Source of the DNA: CBFGWV01 sp965652545
Lineage (GTDB): Bacteria; Pseudomonadota; Gammaproteobacteria; Competibacterales; Competibacteraceae
DNA length: 6,465 nt
NCBI GenBank assembly: GCA_965652545.1
Contig: CBFGWV010000274.1
Location: 1-6,465 of the forward strand
Direction of reading: 5' to 3'
In this document: in pieces, positions 1-6,103 of the stretch
Numbering within the stretch: position 1 is the first letter of the stretch
Layout of the letters: each line of letters opens with the position of its first letter
Position numbers and translations under genes: made by a program
Notes under the pieces: generated by a model
The model's database searches: none
Told to the model about the DNA's origin: nothing
The model's input: only the letters and a program-made list of their open reading frames with translations

Positions 1-1326
1 GCGTTTATGCGCAAGAAAGTCCGGGAACTGCGGATAGCAGCGCAGCAACTGATCCGGCCGCGCCCATCGGTGGTAGGTCAGGTAATAGCTACCGCTCAGG
101 TTGGTGGCCAGGTCGATCAGGGCGCGGAAGGTGCCGGCGGCATGGTCGATGGCGGCGTCTGTGTGGTCGATGTGCAGGTTGAGGATCACGCACGCGAACC
201 GCTGCCGCGCCCAGGGCAGGAAACTGTCGCCGTCCGCCTCGGTCATGCGCACCGTACCGTAGACCACATCGGCCTTGCGCAGGCGCAGCAGCATGGCGGC
301 GGCCTGCATGAATGCCGGCAGTTGCGCCGGCGGGACGTACAACTCAGTGATCATCTCGCTGCCGGGGCAGCTGCGGCCCAGTGCCTTGTCCACGGCGCGG
401 TGGTAGTCGTCCAGGTAGATGTTCAACTGGTGGGTATCGGACCAGTACACCTGCCCGGACGAGCGCAGGTAGAAGTCCGTGAACTGACGGTAGGCCGCCG
501 CCTTGTCGGTATGTGCCAACACCAGCAGCCGGCCCCAGTCCTCGCGCGACAGGCGCAGCTGCCGCACCGGGATGGGTGTATCGTCCGCCACCGGTTGGTA
601 GCACGAGACGATGCCGCGGTTGAGGAACCCCGCGCCGTGCGGGTCGATATCGAACTGGAAATCCCCATAACGGCAACCGGCCCGCTGTTGCTGGGTGAGC
701 CGGCCGACCACCTGCTCCACCGTCGCGGTCTCGACGACGCGGCGGACCTTGTGTCGTTCACACAGCTGCAGGCTGACCGAGACCACCACACCGAACAAGC
801 CGTAGCCGCCCACGATGAGGCTGAACCACTGCGGGTGTTCGCAACGGCTGACGCGGTGCACCTCGCCGTCGGCATCCACCACCGTGAGCGCGAGCACATC
901 CTGCGAAAACGGTGCCATGCCCAGCCCGCGCCCATGGATGTTGGCCGCCACCGCGCCACCGAGGGTGAGGCGGTCCGCGCCGGTCTGCTTCTGGCGCAAC
1001 CCCCAGACTGGCTTGCCCGCCTGCAAAGCGAAATAGCCGCGGAAGAGGTCCGGCCACTGGATGCCGGCTTGCGCCTCGATCACCCCGGTGGCCGCGTCGA
1101 AGGCGGTGATGCGGTTCAGGCTGCGCATATCCAGCAGCACCGCATCGCGGGCGAAGGCTTGTCCGCCCATGGCGTGGCGGCCACCGGCCACGGCCACGCC
1201 AAGCCCTTGACGGGCGGCGCGGCGTACCACTGAACGGATACCGTCGATCGTCTCGGGGCGCTCGATGCGCGCGACCGACGTCGGGTTGAGGCGGGCGTGA
1301 ATATCGTTGACCAGGGGCGTGGACAT
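1..1326 (-). CDS. FAD-linked oxidoreductase (VAO/PCMH family), C-terminus cut by window edge
   Basis: Flavoenzyme expected to oxidise an alcohol-type or sugar-type substrate using bound FAD; the substrate cannot be read from sequence. The first 442 residues are present and the frame is still open at base 1. The N-terminal FAD domain shows AGGRHAMGG at residues 48-56 (pyrophosphate loop), GGAVAANIHGRG at 123-134 and GGYGLFGVV at 173-181. His51 sits where alditol-oxidase-like members carry the histidine covalently linked to FAD, so covalent flavin is possible (inference). The C-terminal end, YYLTYHRWARPDQLLRCYPQ followed by a few residues, resembles the closing segment of this family, so probably only about 20-40 residues are missing. 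The ATG at 1326 is the only good start: an in-frame TGA lies ten codons upstream with no other start codon between. No clear Shine-Dalgarno is seen; a perfect stem-loop sits four bases upstream instead. It lies 124 bases downstream of the PLP enzyme on the same strand and may be co-transcribed. A close relation to DprE1-like or GlcD-like enzymes is not resolved. Confidence 0.88.
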   Translation of the reverse strand, partial: MSTPLVNDIHARLNPTSVARIERPETIDGIRSVVRRAARQGLGVAVAGGRHAMGGQAFARDAVLLDMRSLNRITAFDAATGVIEAQAGIQWPDLFRGYFALQAGKPVWGLRQKQTGADRLTLGGAVAANIHGRGLGMAPFSQDVLALTVVDADGEVHRVSRCEHPQWFSLIVGGYGLFGVVVSVSLQLCERHKVRRVVETATVEQVVGRLTQQQRAGCRYGDFQFDIDPHGAGFLNRGIVSCYQPVADDTPIPVRQLRLSREDWGRLLVLAHTDKAAAYRQFTDFYLRSSGQVYWSDTHQLNIYLDDYHRAVDKALGRSCPGSEMITELYVPPAQLPAFMQAAAMLLRLRKADVVYGTVRMTEADGDSFLPWARQRFACVILNLHIDHTDAAIDHAAGTFRALIDLATNLSGSYYLTYHRWARPDQLLRCYPQFPDFLAHKR

Positions 1327-1330
1327 GGGC

Positions 1331-1353
1331 GGGCTCGCTGCGGGGACGAGCCC
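1331..1353 (-). promoter_or_regulatory. Stem-loop in the leader of the FAD oxidoreductase
   Basis: Perfect inverted repeat GGGCTCG (1331-1337) and CGAGCCC (1347-1353) with a 9-base loop, ending four bases upstream of the oxidase start codon on the transcribed strand. In the mRNA it would occupy the place where a ribosome binding site belongs, and no obvious Shine-Dalgarno is found elsewhere. It could dampen translation or be a chance GC-rich repeat. There is no U-tract, so it is not an intrinsic terminator. Confidence 0.45.
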
Positions 1354-1385
1354 TCACGCTACGCCCGCGCCGACGCGAACCCCCA

Positions 1386-1448
1386 GGCGGCCGATTGTGG
1401 GCGCATGCACCGATACCGGGCGCATCGGCGCATGCGTCCGGCGGCCGA
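1386..1448. repeat. Nested palindrome bracketed by 9-base direct repeats
   Basis: GGCGGCCGA occurs at 1386-1394 and again at 1440-1448. Between the copies lies a nested inverted repeat: outer arms GCATGC at 1403-1408 and 1430-1435, one mismatch, then CCGAT at 1410-1414 pairing with ATCGG at 1424-1428 around a 9-base loop. Outer pairing extends by a few bases (1402/1436, 1400/1438, 1399/1439). It lies just after the stop codon of the PLP enzyme on the minus strand. It lacks a T-run on either strand, so a classical terminator is not supported. It could be an RNA-stabilising or processing hairpin, or a small repeat element with a target duplication. Confidence 0.5.
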
Positions 1449-1450
1449 GT

Positions 1451-2638
1451 TCAGCCCGCGGCCGCCGACAGCCCGGCGGTGAATTCGCGTTTGAGCAGTT
1501 CGATATCCTCGATACCCACGGAGACGCGGAAGAACCCCTCGGTGATCCCGAGACTGGCACGGACCTCTGCGCTGACTTCGCGGTGAGAGGAGGTCACCGG
1601 GTGGCTCAAGGTGGTGGCGACATCGCCCAGCGTGGGCGCAAAAGGAATGTCCCCGGCACCGCGGAGCAAGGCGTTGGCCTCGGCGCGGCCGCCGTGAATC
1701 TCGAAGCTCAGCATGTTGCCGTTCTTCCCCTGAAGCACATCGGCCGCCAGCGCTGCATCGGGGTGGTCGGCCTCGCCCGGATAGACCACCCGCTTGACCC
1801 CCGGCAGCGTGCGCAGGTGGTCGCACAAGGCCTTGGCATTGGCGCAGGCGCGCTCGTAGCGCAGGCCGAAGGTGTGCAGCCCGCGCTCGGCCAGCCAGCA
1901 ATCGTAGGGGCTGGCGGTCAGGCCCCAGGTGACCACCGCGTCATCCAGTGCCTCGCACAGGACAGGATCACGGGCGGAAACGAAACCCAGCAGTACATCG
2001 CTGTGGCCGGAGAGCAGCTTGGTGGCGCTGTGCATGACCACATCGGCGCCGTGGGCGTACGGCTGGAAGCCATAAGGCGTGGTGAAGGTGTTGTCGACCA
2101 CCAGCAGGCAGTCGTGGCGGTCGGCGATGGCGGCAATGGCGTGCATGTCAGCGATGCGCAAGGTCGGGTTGGACACCACCTCGACCATGATCATCCGCGT
2201 CTGCGGGCGGATGGCGGCCTCCACGGCCGCGGCATCCGAGGCATCGACCATGGTGGTGTCGAAGCCCAGGCGCTTGAGGTCGCGGGTGAGCAGGCGCAGG
2301 CTGCGGCCGTAGAGCTGGTTGCCGGCGACGATATGGTCGCCGGCCTTGAGCAGCCCGAGGAAGATCGCCGACACTGCCGCCATGCCTGAGGCGGTCATCG
2401 TGCCCCAGTCGGCGCCCTCCATCCAGGCGAGCTTCTCGGCCACCACGGCGGCGTTGGGATGGCCCTCGCGGCTGTAGGTGTAGCCGTGCAGCCGCCCTTC
2501 GTACTGCGCGTCGATCTCATCGGCATCGGTGCAGCGGTAGACGACCGAGCCGTACAGTGGGGTGACCAGGGGGCGGGCGACCGACTCCGGGGTGATGCTG
2601 CGGCGGACGATCGAGCGGTGATCACGGTTGTCGGTCAT
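1451..2638 (-). CDS. Cystathionine gamma-synthase-type PLP-dependent enzyme (Cys/Met metabolism family)
   Basis: A 395-residue cytoplasmic PLP enzyme of the trans-sulfuration family (PF01053), of usual family length. These enzymes perform gamma-replacement or elimination on homoserine esters, cystathionine or methionine. Visible landmarks are YTYSREGHPN at 53-62 (phosphate-binding Tyr/Arg from the neighbouring subunit), SGMAA at 84-88, VVDNTFTTP at 180-188 with Asp182 for the PLP ring nitrogen, HSATKLLSGH at 203-212 with Lys207 as the Schiff-base lysine, and RVSVGIED at 371-378 with the substrate-carboxylate Arg371. The open frame extends 62 codons further upstream, but those residues do not resemble the family. 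The ATG at 2638 has AAGG about 8 bases before it and begins a normal N-terminus. Cystathionine gamma-synthase, gamma-lyase, methionine gamma-lyase and O-acyl-homoserine sulfhydrylase cannot be told apart here, and no other methionine gene is in the window. The FAD oxidase follows on the same strand. Confidence 0.93.
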   Translation of the reverse strand: MTDNRDHRSIVRRSITPESVARPLVTPLYGSVVYRCTDADEIDAQYEGRLHGYTYSREGHPNAAVVAEKLAWMEGADWGTMTASGMAAVSAIFLGLLKAGDHIVAGNQLYGRSLRLLTRDLKRLGFDTTMVDASDAAAVEAAIRPQTRMIMVEVVSNPTLRIADMHAIAAIADRHDCLLVVDNTFTTPYGFQPYAHGADVVMHSATKLLSGHSDVLLGFVSARDPVLCEALDDAVVTWGLTASPYDCWLAERGLHTFGLRYERACANAKALCDHLRTLPGVKRVVYPGEADHPDAALAADVLQGKNGNMLSFEIHGGRAEANALLRGAGDIPFAPTLGDVATTLSHPVTSSHREVSAEVRASLGITEGFFRVSVGIEDIELLKREFTAGLSAAAG

Positions 2639-2673
2639 GACGATGCCTTGGCTTGGGTTGAACAATACGCCGC

Positions 2674-2682
2674 TGTATAGCA
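2674..2682 (-). promoter_or_regulatory. Candidate extended -10 promoter for the PLP enzyme
   Basis: On the minus strand this reads TGCTATACA, an extended -10 (TGn followed by TATACA, five of six matches to TATAAT). It would give a leader of roughly 30 bases before the start at 2638. No convincing -35 box lies 17 bases upstream, which extended -10 promoters can tolerate. It falls in the 130-base divergent gap (2639-2768), where no clear plus-strand promoter for the next operon was recognised. Confidence 0.35.
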
Positions 2683-2768
2683 CAGCCCGATGGCTGCGTA
2701 CGACGGGTGCCCAGGGCCGCCGCAGGTGGTCTACCATGGCAGCGCCCTCGTAGCGGCAAAGGATTCTC

Positions 2769-3335
2769 ATGACTGTTCTCATACTCGGGTTGGTGCTGTT
2801 TTTGGGCGTGCACTCGGTGTCCATCGCTGCGCCGGGTTGGCGCGATGCCCAGGTGCGACGCCTGGGCGAGCTGCCGTGGAAGGGGTTGTACGCCGCCGTC
2901 GCCCTCGTCGGCTTCGTGCTGATCGTCTGGGGCTACGGTCAGGCGCGCCTGTCGCCGGTGGTGCTGTACGGCCCGCCGTCGTGGGGCCGGCATCTGGCGA
3001 TGCTGCTGATGTTGCCGGTGTTCGTTCTGCTGGTGGCCGGCCATTCGCCAGGGCGCATCCGCAGCACCCTCAAGCATCCCATGCTGGTGGCGGTGAAGCT
3101 TTGGGCCGTGGCCCATTTGCTGGCCAACGGCACCTTGGCCGACGTGGTGTTGTTCGGCGCGCTTCTCGCCTGGGCGGTGGTCGACCGGATCAGCGTCAAG
3201 CATCGGCCGGGCTCGACACCCGCGCCCGCGCCGTTCGGGCGCGGCGACATCATCGCCTTGGTGGTGGGCCTGGTCCTCTACGCCGCCTTCGTCTTCTGGC
3301 TGCACGGCTGGTGGATCGGCATACCGCTGGCATGA
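2769..3335 (+). CDS. NnrU-family integral membrane protein
   Basis: A 188-residue inner-membrane protein of the NnrU family (PF07298), named after a denitrification-associated gene; its biochemical role is poorly defined. Hydrophobic segments lie at about residues 2-20, 38-56, 74-91, 107-138 (one long or two short helices) and 160-180. The family signature is the stretch around HPMLVAVKLWAVAHLLANG at 103-121, with His103 and His116, and a nearby SxxH-type His15 in the first helix. The start ATG is set by AAAGGA at 2758-2763, five bases upstream. It is the first gene of a plus-strand run and its stop overlaps the next start as ATGA, so translational coupling is likely. No nitrite or nitric-oxide reductase gene is nearby, so denitrification is not supported by context. 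Confidence 0.88.
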   Translation: MTVLILGLVLFLGVHSVSIAAPGWRDAQVRRLGELPWKGLYAAVALVGFVLIVWGYGQARLSPVVLYGPPSWGRHLAMLLMLPVFVLLVAGHSPGRIRSTLKHPMLVAVKLWAVAHLLANGTLADVVLFGALLAWAVVDRISVKHRPGSTPAPAPFGRGDIIALVVGLVLYAAFVFWLHGWWIGIPLA

Positions 3336-4240
3336 CCGCAAAGACCGACGGGGTCAGTATCGTCGTATGCACCTATCGGCGGCCGCGCGAGCTGGCCAGG
3401 CTCTTGCCCGGTCTGGCCGCGCAGCGGCTGGAGGGGGTGCCGGCCTGCGAGCTGATCGTCGTGGACAACAGCCCAGAGGGCGGTGTCGCCGAGCCGGTCT
3501 GGACGGCGCCCTTCCCGTTGCGCATCGTGCACGAGCCCCGGCCTGGGCTGAGTTGCGCACGCAACACCGGTGTCGCCGAGGCGCGCTTTGGCGTGGTGGC
3601 CTTCCTCGACGACGATGTGGCGCTTGAGCCCCAGTGGTTGGCGGCGTTGTACCGCGCGTTCGCCGACCCTGGGGTGGCTATCGTGGCCGGTCGCGTGTTG
3701 CCGCGCTTTCCCGGCGCGTCTCCCCGCTGGTTGGATGCCCGGGCGCTGTCGGATCTCTCCTGCCTGGATCTGGGCGACGCCGTTCTAGCGGTCGAGGCCG
3801 ATCAGGTTATCGGGGCGAATTTCGCCGTGCGTCGCGAGGCGGTGCTCGCGGTGGGCGGTTTCGACAGCCGGCTTGGCCGCTACGGCCGCAACCTGCTCTC
3901 GGGCGATGAAACCCGCATCGCCCGGGCCGTGGCGGCCACTGGCGGCCGGCTGGTGTACGCGCCCGATGCCTGGGTTTGGCACTGTATCGCCGAGGAACGC
4001 CTTTCTCGCCTGTGGCATCTGAAGCGTGCGTACTGGGGCGGTCGAACGGCCGCGAGCATGGGCGGGCCGGCCGTGAACGCCGCCGACGACGCGCCGTTGT
4101 CAGTGGCACCGGCCAAGCCGTGGATCGTCCGGTTCATCGCACGCCGCCGGGCCGGCGGCAGCCTGTTCGCCGAGGCCCGGCACCTGGCCTGGTGTGCTGG
4201 TAAAGCCTGGCAGCGATGGATCGGCCCTCCGGCGACGTAA
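3332..4240 (+). CDS. Family 2 glycosyltransferase
   Basis: A 302-residue GT-A fold glycosyltransferase (GT2), expected to transfer a sugar from a nucleotide-sugar donor at the cytoplasmic face. Landmarks are SIVVCTYRRP at 9-18 (first beta strand), VVDNSP at 43-48 (nucleotide contact), FLDDDVALEP at 91-100 with the metal-binding DDD at 93-95, GANFAVRR at 161-168, and GDET at 191-194 as the likely catalytic acidic motif. The segment VWHCIAEERLSRLWHLKRAY, residues 215-234, resembles the C-terminal helix common in bacterial GT2 enzymes that build surface polysaccharides. No membrane segment is obvious. The start overlaps the NnrU stop as ATGA and has no strong Shine-Dalgarno, which suggests coupling. 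The open frame continues upstream of this ATG, but those codons only shadow the NnrU gene. Sugar and acceptor are unknown. Confidence 0.92.
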   Translation: MTAKTDGVSIVVCTYRRPRELARLLPGLAAQRLEGVPACELIVVDNSPEGGVAEPVWTAPFPLRIVHEPRPGLSCARNTGVAEARFGVVAFLDDDVALEPQWLAALYRAFADPGVAIVAGRVLPRFPGASPRWLDARALSDLSCLDLGDAVLAVEADQVIGANFAVRREAVLAVGGFDSRLGRYGRNLLSGDETRIARAVAATGGRLVYAPDAWVWHCIAEERLSRLWHLKRAYWGGRTAASMGGPAVNAADDAPLSVAPAKPWIVRFIARRRAGGSLFAEARHLAWCAGKAWQRWIGPPAT

Positions 4241-4267
4241 CGACAACGGACTTCAAAGGGACACGCA

Positions 4268-5863
4268 ATGCCCGCACGCGTCTTGGTCGTCGGCTTCGAT
4301 GCCGCCGAAGCGACCCTCATCGAAACCTGGGCGGCGCAGGGGGATCTGCCCAACTTCGCTCGACTGATCGGTTCGGCGGCCGGTTTTCGCCTGGGCAACA
4401 GCCTCGAGACGCTGCCCGGCGCGATCTGGCCCGAATTGCAGACCGGGATCGGTTGCGGACGCATTCCGCATTATTTCCATCCGCGCCAGTTGCATACCGG
4501 CGAGGCCATGGCCCGCCCGCTGACGGCCGACGATGTCGATGCGGACAACTACTACTGGACCCAGGCCAGCCGGGCGGGTCTGCGTGTGGCCGCCCTGGAC
4601 ATGCCGCAAACGGTGCCGGCGTCCGATTTCAACGGTATCCAGCTGTTCGAATGGGGGTTGCACGATCGCAACTTCGCCATCGCCAGCGATCCGCCCGCGT
4701 TGCTGGAGGGCATCCGCCGACGCTTCGGTGACCACCCGGTACTCGACTGCGACCGGCACGGCTGCACCCGCGAAGGCTATGCCGATTTGCTCAATCGCAT
4801 TAAATGGGGTGCACGGCTCAAGCGCGACCTGTTCAGCGACCTGCTCGCACGCGAGACCTGGGACTTGTTCAGCTGCTGCTTCAGCGAATCGCACTGCGTC
4901 GGGCATCAGTTCTGGCACTTCCAGGACCCGCAACACCCCTGGTATGCCGCCGATGCCGCCGCCGAGTATCGCCACGCCATCGTCGACGTCTACCGCCTGC
5001 TCGACGAGGCGCTGGGCCGCTTGATCGAACTCGCCGGCCCCGACGCCACCGTCTTCACCCTGGCCAGCCACGGCATGGGCCATTACCACGGCGGGCCCAA
5101 GTTGCTGCCGGAATTCCTCGAACGCATCGGCCTGTCCGCCAGCGGCGAATCCACCGTCAGGCGTGAACTCACGGCCCGCCACCTCGTGCGCCACCTGCCG
5201 CGCAGCTGGCTGCCGGTGCTCAAACGGCTCTCGGCCATGCCGCGGGTACGTAAGACCCGCCGCGCCCTGGGCGGTCTGCGCAAGCCGCTGGAATCCCGCG
5301 CCACACGCGCCGCGGCCTTCGAGAACAACCGCTGCGGCGCCATCCGCCTCAACCTGAAAGGGCGCGAACCCAACGGGTCAGTAGCGCCGGGCGAGGAGGC
5401 CAATGCCCTCAAGGCCACCATTCGCCGCGAACTCCTGGCTCTGCGCCACGTCACCACCGGCCAGCCCATCGTCGAGCGTGTCGATGACGCAACCGACGTG
5501 TTCGGCCCCGGCCATCACCCCGACGTCCCCGATCTCATCGTCGTCTTCCGCACCGGCCTCGGCACCCTCGAATCCGTATGCTCCGCGCGTGTCGGCGAAC
5601 TGACCGTCACCAACTTCGACCCCGGCAGCCCCCGCTCCGGTGACCACACCGTCGAATCGCGACTGTGGATCAGCGGTGCCGGTATCCCCGCACAACCAAC
5701 CCTGGGCGCCGGCAACGTCCTCGACCTCGCCCCCAGCGTGTTGGCGGCGCTTGGCGTGCAGCCACGGACAGTCATGGACGGACAGGTCCTGGCCCCCCTT
5801 CAGCGTGGCGTCCACGAGCCCGCTGCCCTCACCGCATCGAGAGTCGGTACGCATGCGCGTTGA
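4268..5863 (+). CDS. Alkaline phosphatase superfamily / type I phosphodiesterase-like protein
   Basis: A 531-residue protein of the Phosphodiest group (PF01663). Family members hydrolyse, or sometimes transfer, phosphate mono- or diesters with two bound metals. Landmarks are VLVVGFDA at 5-12 with metal ligand Asp11, ETLPGAIWPELQTG at 47-60 with Thr48 as the likely nucleophile, SESHCVGHQFWH at 206-217, TLASHGMGHYHGG at 264-276, and SGDHTVESRLW at 457-467 with a likely C-terminal metal His460. The usual SDHGM is ASHGM, and the usual DxxxH is His209-x3-His213. These may be normal for a subfamily or may alter metal binding. No signal peptide or membrane segment is obvious. AAAGGGA at 4255-4261 lies six bases before the ATG. 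It is 27 bases after the glycosyltransferase and probably in the same operon, which hints at a glycan-linked phosphoester substrate (inference). It ends with tandem in-frame stops, TGA TAG. Confidence 0.88.
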   Translation: MPARVLVVGFDAAEATLIETWAAQGDLPNFARLIGSAAGFRLGNSLETLPGAIWPELQTGIGCGRIPHYFHPRQLHTGEAMARPLTADDVDADNYYWTQASRAGLRVAALDMPQTVPASDFNGIQLFEWGLHDRNFAIASDPPALLEGIRRRFGDHPVLDCDRHGCTREGYADLLNRIKWGARLKRDLFSDLLARETWDLFSCCFSESHCVGHQFWHFQDPQHPWYAADAAAEYRHAIVDVYRLLDEALGRLIELAGPDATVFTLASHGMGHYHGGPKLLPEFLERIGLSASGESTVRRELTARHLVRHLPRSWLPVLKRLSAMPRVRKTRRALGGLRKPLESRATRAAAFENNRCGAIRLNLKGREPNGSVAPGEEANALKATIRRELLALRHVTTGQPIVERVDDATDVFGPGHHPDVPDLIVVFRTGLGTLESVCSARVGELTVTNFDPGSPRSGDHTVESRLWISGAGIPAQPTLGAGNVLDLAPSVLAALGVQPRTVMDGQVLAPLQRGVHEPAALTASRVGTHAR

Positions 5864-5929
5864 TAGATACATGGTGCGCGATGCATTCGAGTCGTTGACT
5901 GTCAGCGAACGTTGGAGGCTCGATGGCTT

Positions 5930-5964
5930 ATCGGGCCGATCGCGCTGAGGGCAGCGCTCCTACA
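5930..5964 (-). repeat. REP-like palindromic element (GTAG-headed)
   Basis: On the minus strand the element starts with GTAG (plus-strand CTAC, 5960-5963) and is followed by a perfect 6-base hairpin, GCGCTG / CAGCGC, with a 4-base loop (plus-strand arms 5942-5947 and 5952-5957). A second short palindrome, ATCGG-G-CCGAT, abuts it at 5930-5940. A GTAG head followed by a GC-rich hairpin, in the pattern GTAGGAGCG, is the layout of REP sequences mobilised by RAYT (TnpA-REP) transposases in gammaproteobacteria. It is intergenic, as such elements usually are. Only one copy is in the window, so its repetitive nature is inferred. Confidence 0.6.
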
Positions 5965-6065
5965 GGTGCCAAGTGCGGGCTTGTTTGCTGGGCCGCAAAT
6001 GGTGGGCACTCTGCGTATCAGCCCTTCTTTCAACGACGAGAGCTCAAATGCGCTATTGCTTATTG

Positions 6066-6080
6066 CGAGCACATTGCTCG
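6066..6080. repeat. Short perfect inverted repeat upstream of the acetyltransferase
   Basis: CGAGCA (6066-6071) and TGCTCG (6075-6080) form a perfect 6-base stem with a 3-base loop, 23 bases before the acetyltransferase ATG. It is followed by A residues on the plus strand rather than T, so it is not a forward terminator. It could be an operator half-site pair, a leader hairpin or chance. Confidence 0.3.
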
Positions 6081-6103
6081 AAAACAGAAGCAGACCGTTT
6101 GGC

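Larger units (their letters stand above)
5864..6103. other. Non-coding gap holding a REP-like element and a palindrome
   Basis: This 240-base stretch separates the phosphodiesterase-like gene from the acetyltransferase. The part from about 5980 to 6100 is visibly more AT-rich than the flanking genes. It holds the REP-like palindrome and a small inverted repeat listed separately. No T-rich terminator follows the upstream gene. No convincing -35/-10 pair was found for the downstream gene. A short open frame at 5923-6180 has a good GGAGG but is judged spurious. Confidence 0.6.

Noticed and set aside
7..1233. Long plus-strand open frame of 408 codons
   Set aside because: It lies codon-for-codon opposite the FAD oxidoreductase, whose minus-strand translation has clear FAD-binding motifs. 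The plus-strand protein has no recognisable domain and an odd Gln/His/Arg-rich make-up typical of antisense GC-rich frames.
1307..2389. Plus-strand open frame of 360 codons
   Set aside because: It is antisense to the PLP enzyme and its product resembles nothing; an effect of high GC content.
2732..2737. Possible -10 box TACCAT for the NnrU operon
   Set aside because: Only four of six matches and no recognisable -35 at the proper distance.
2690..3331. Upstream extension of the glycosyltransferase frame (apparent 516-residue protein)
   Set aside because: This portion overlaps the well-supported NnrU gene in another frame and has low-complexity Arg/Gly/Ala composition. The GT2 domain begins right after the ATG at 3332.
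4253..5194. Minus-strand open frame of 313 codons
   Set aside because: It is antisense to the phosphodiesterase-like gene and shows no recognisable motif.
6028..6059. Possible promoter (TTTCAA ... TATTGC) for the acetyltransferase
   Set aside because: Spacing of 20 bases and poor match to both boxes; not distinguishable from chance in this AT-richer patch.
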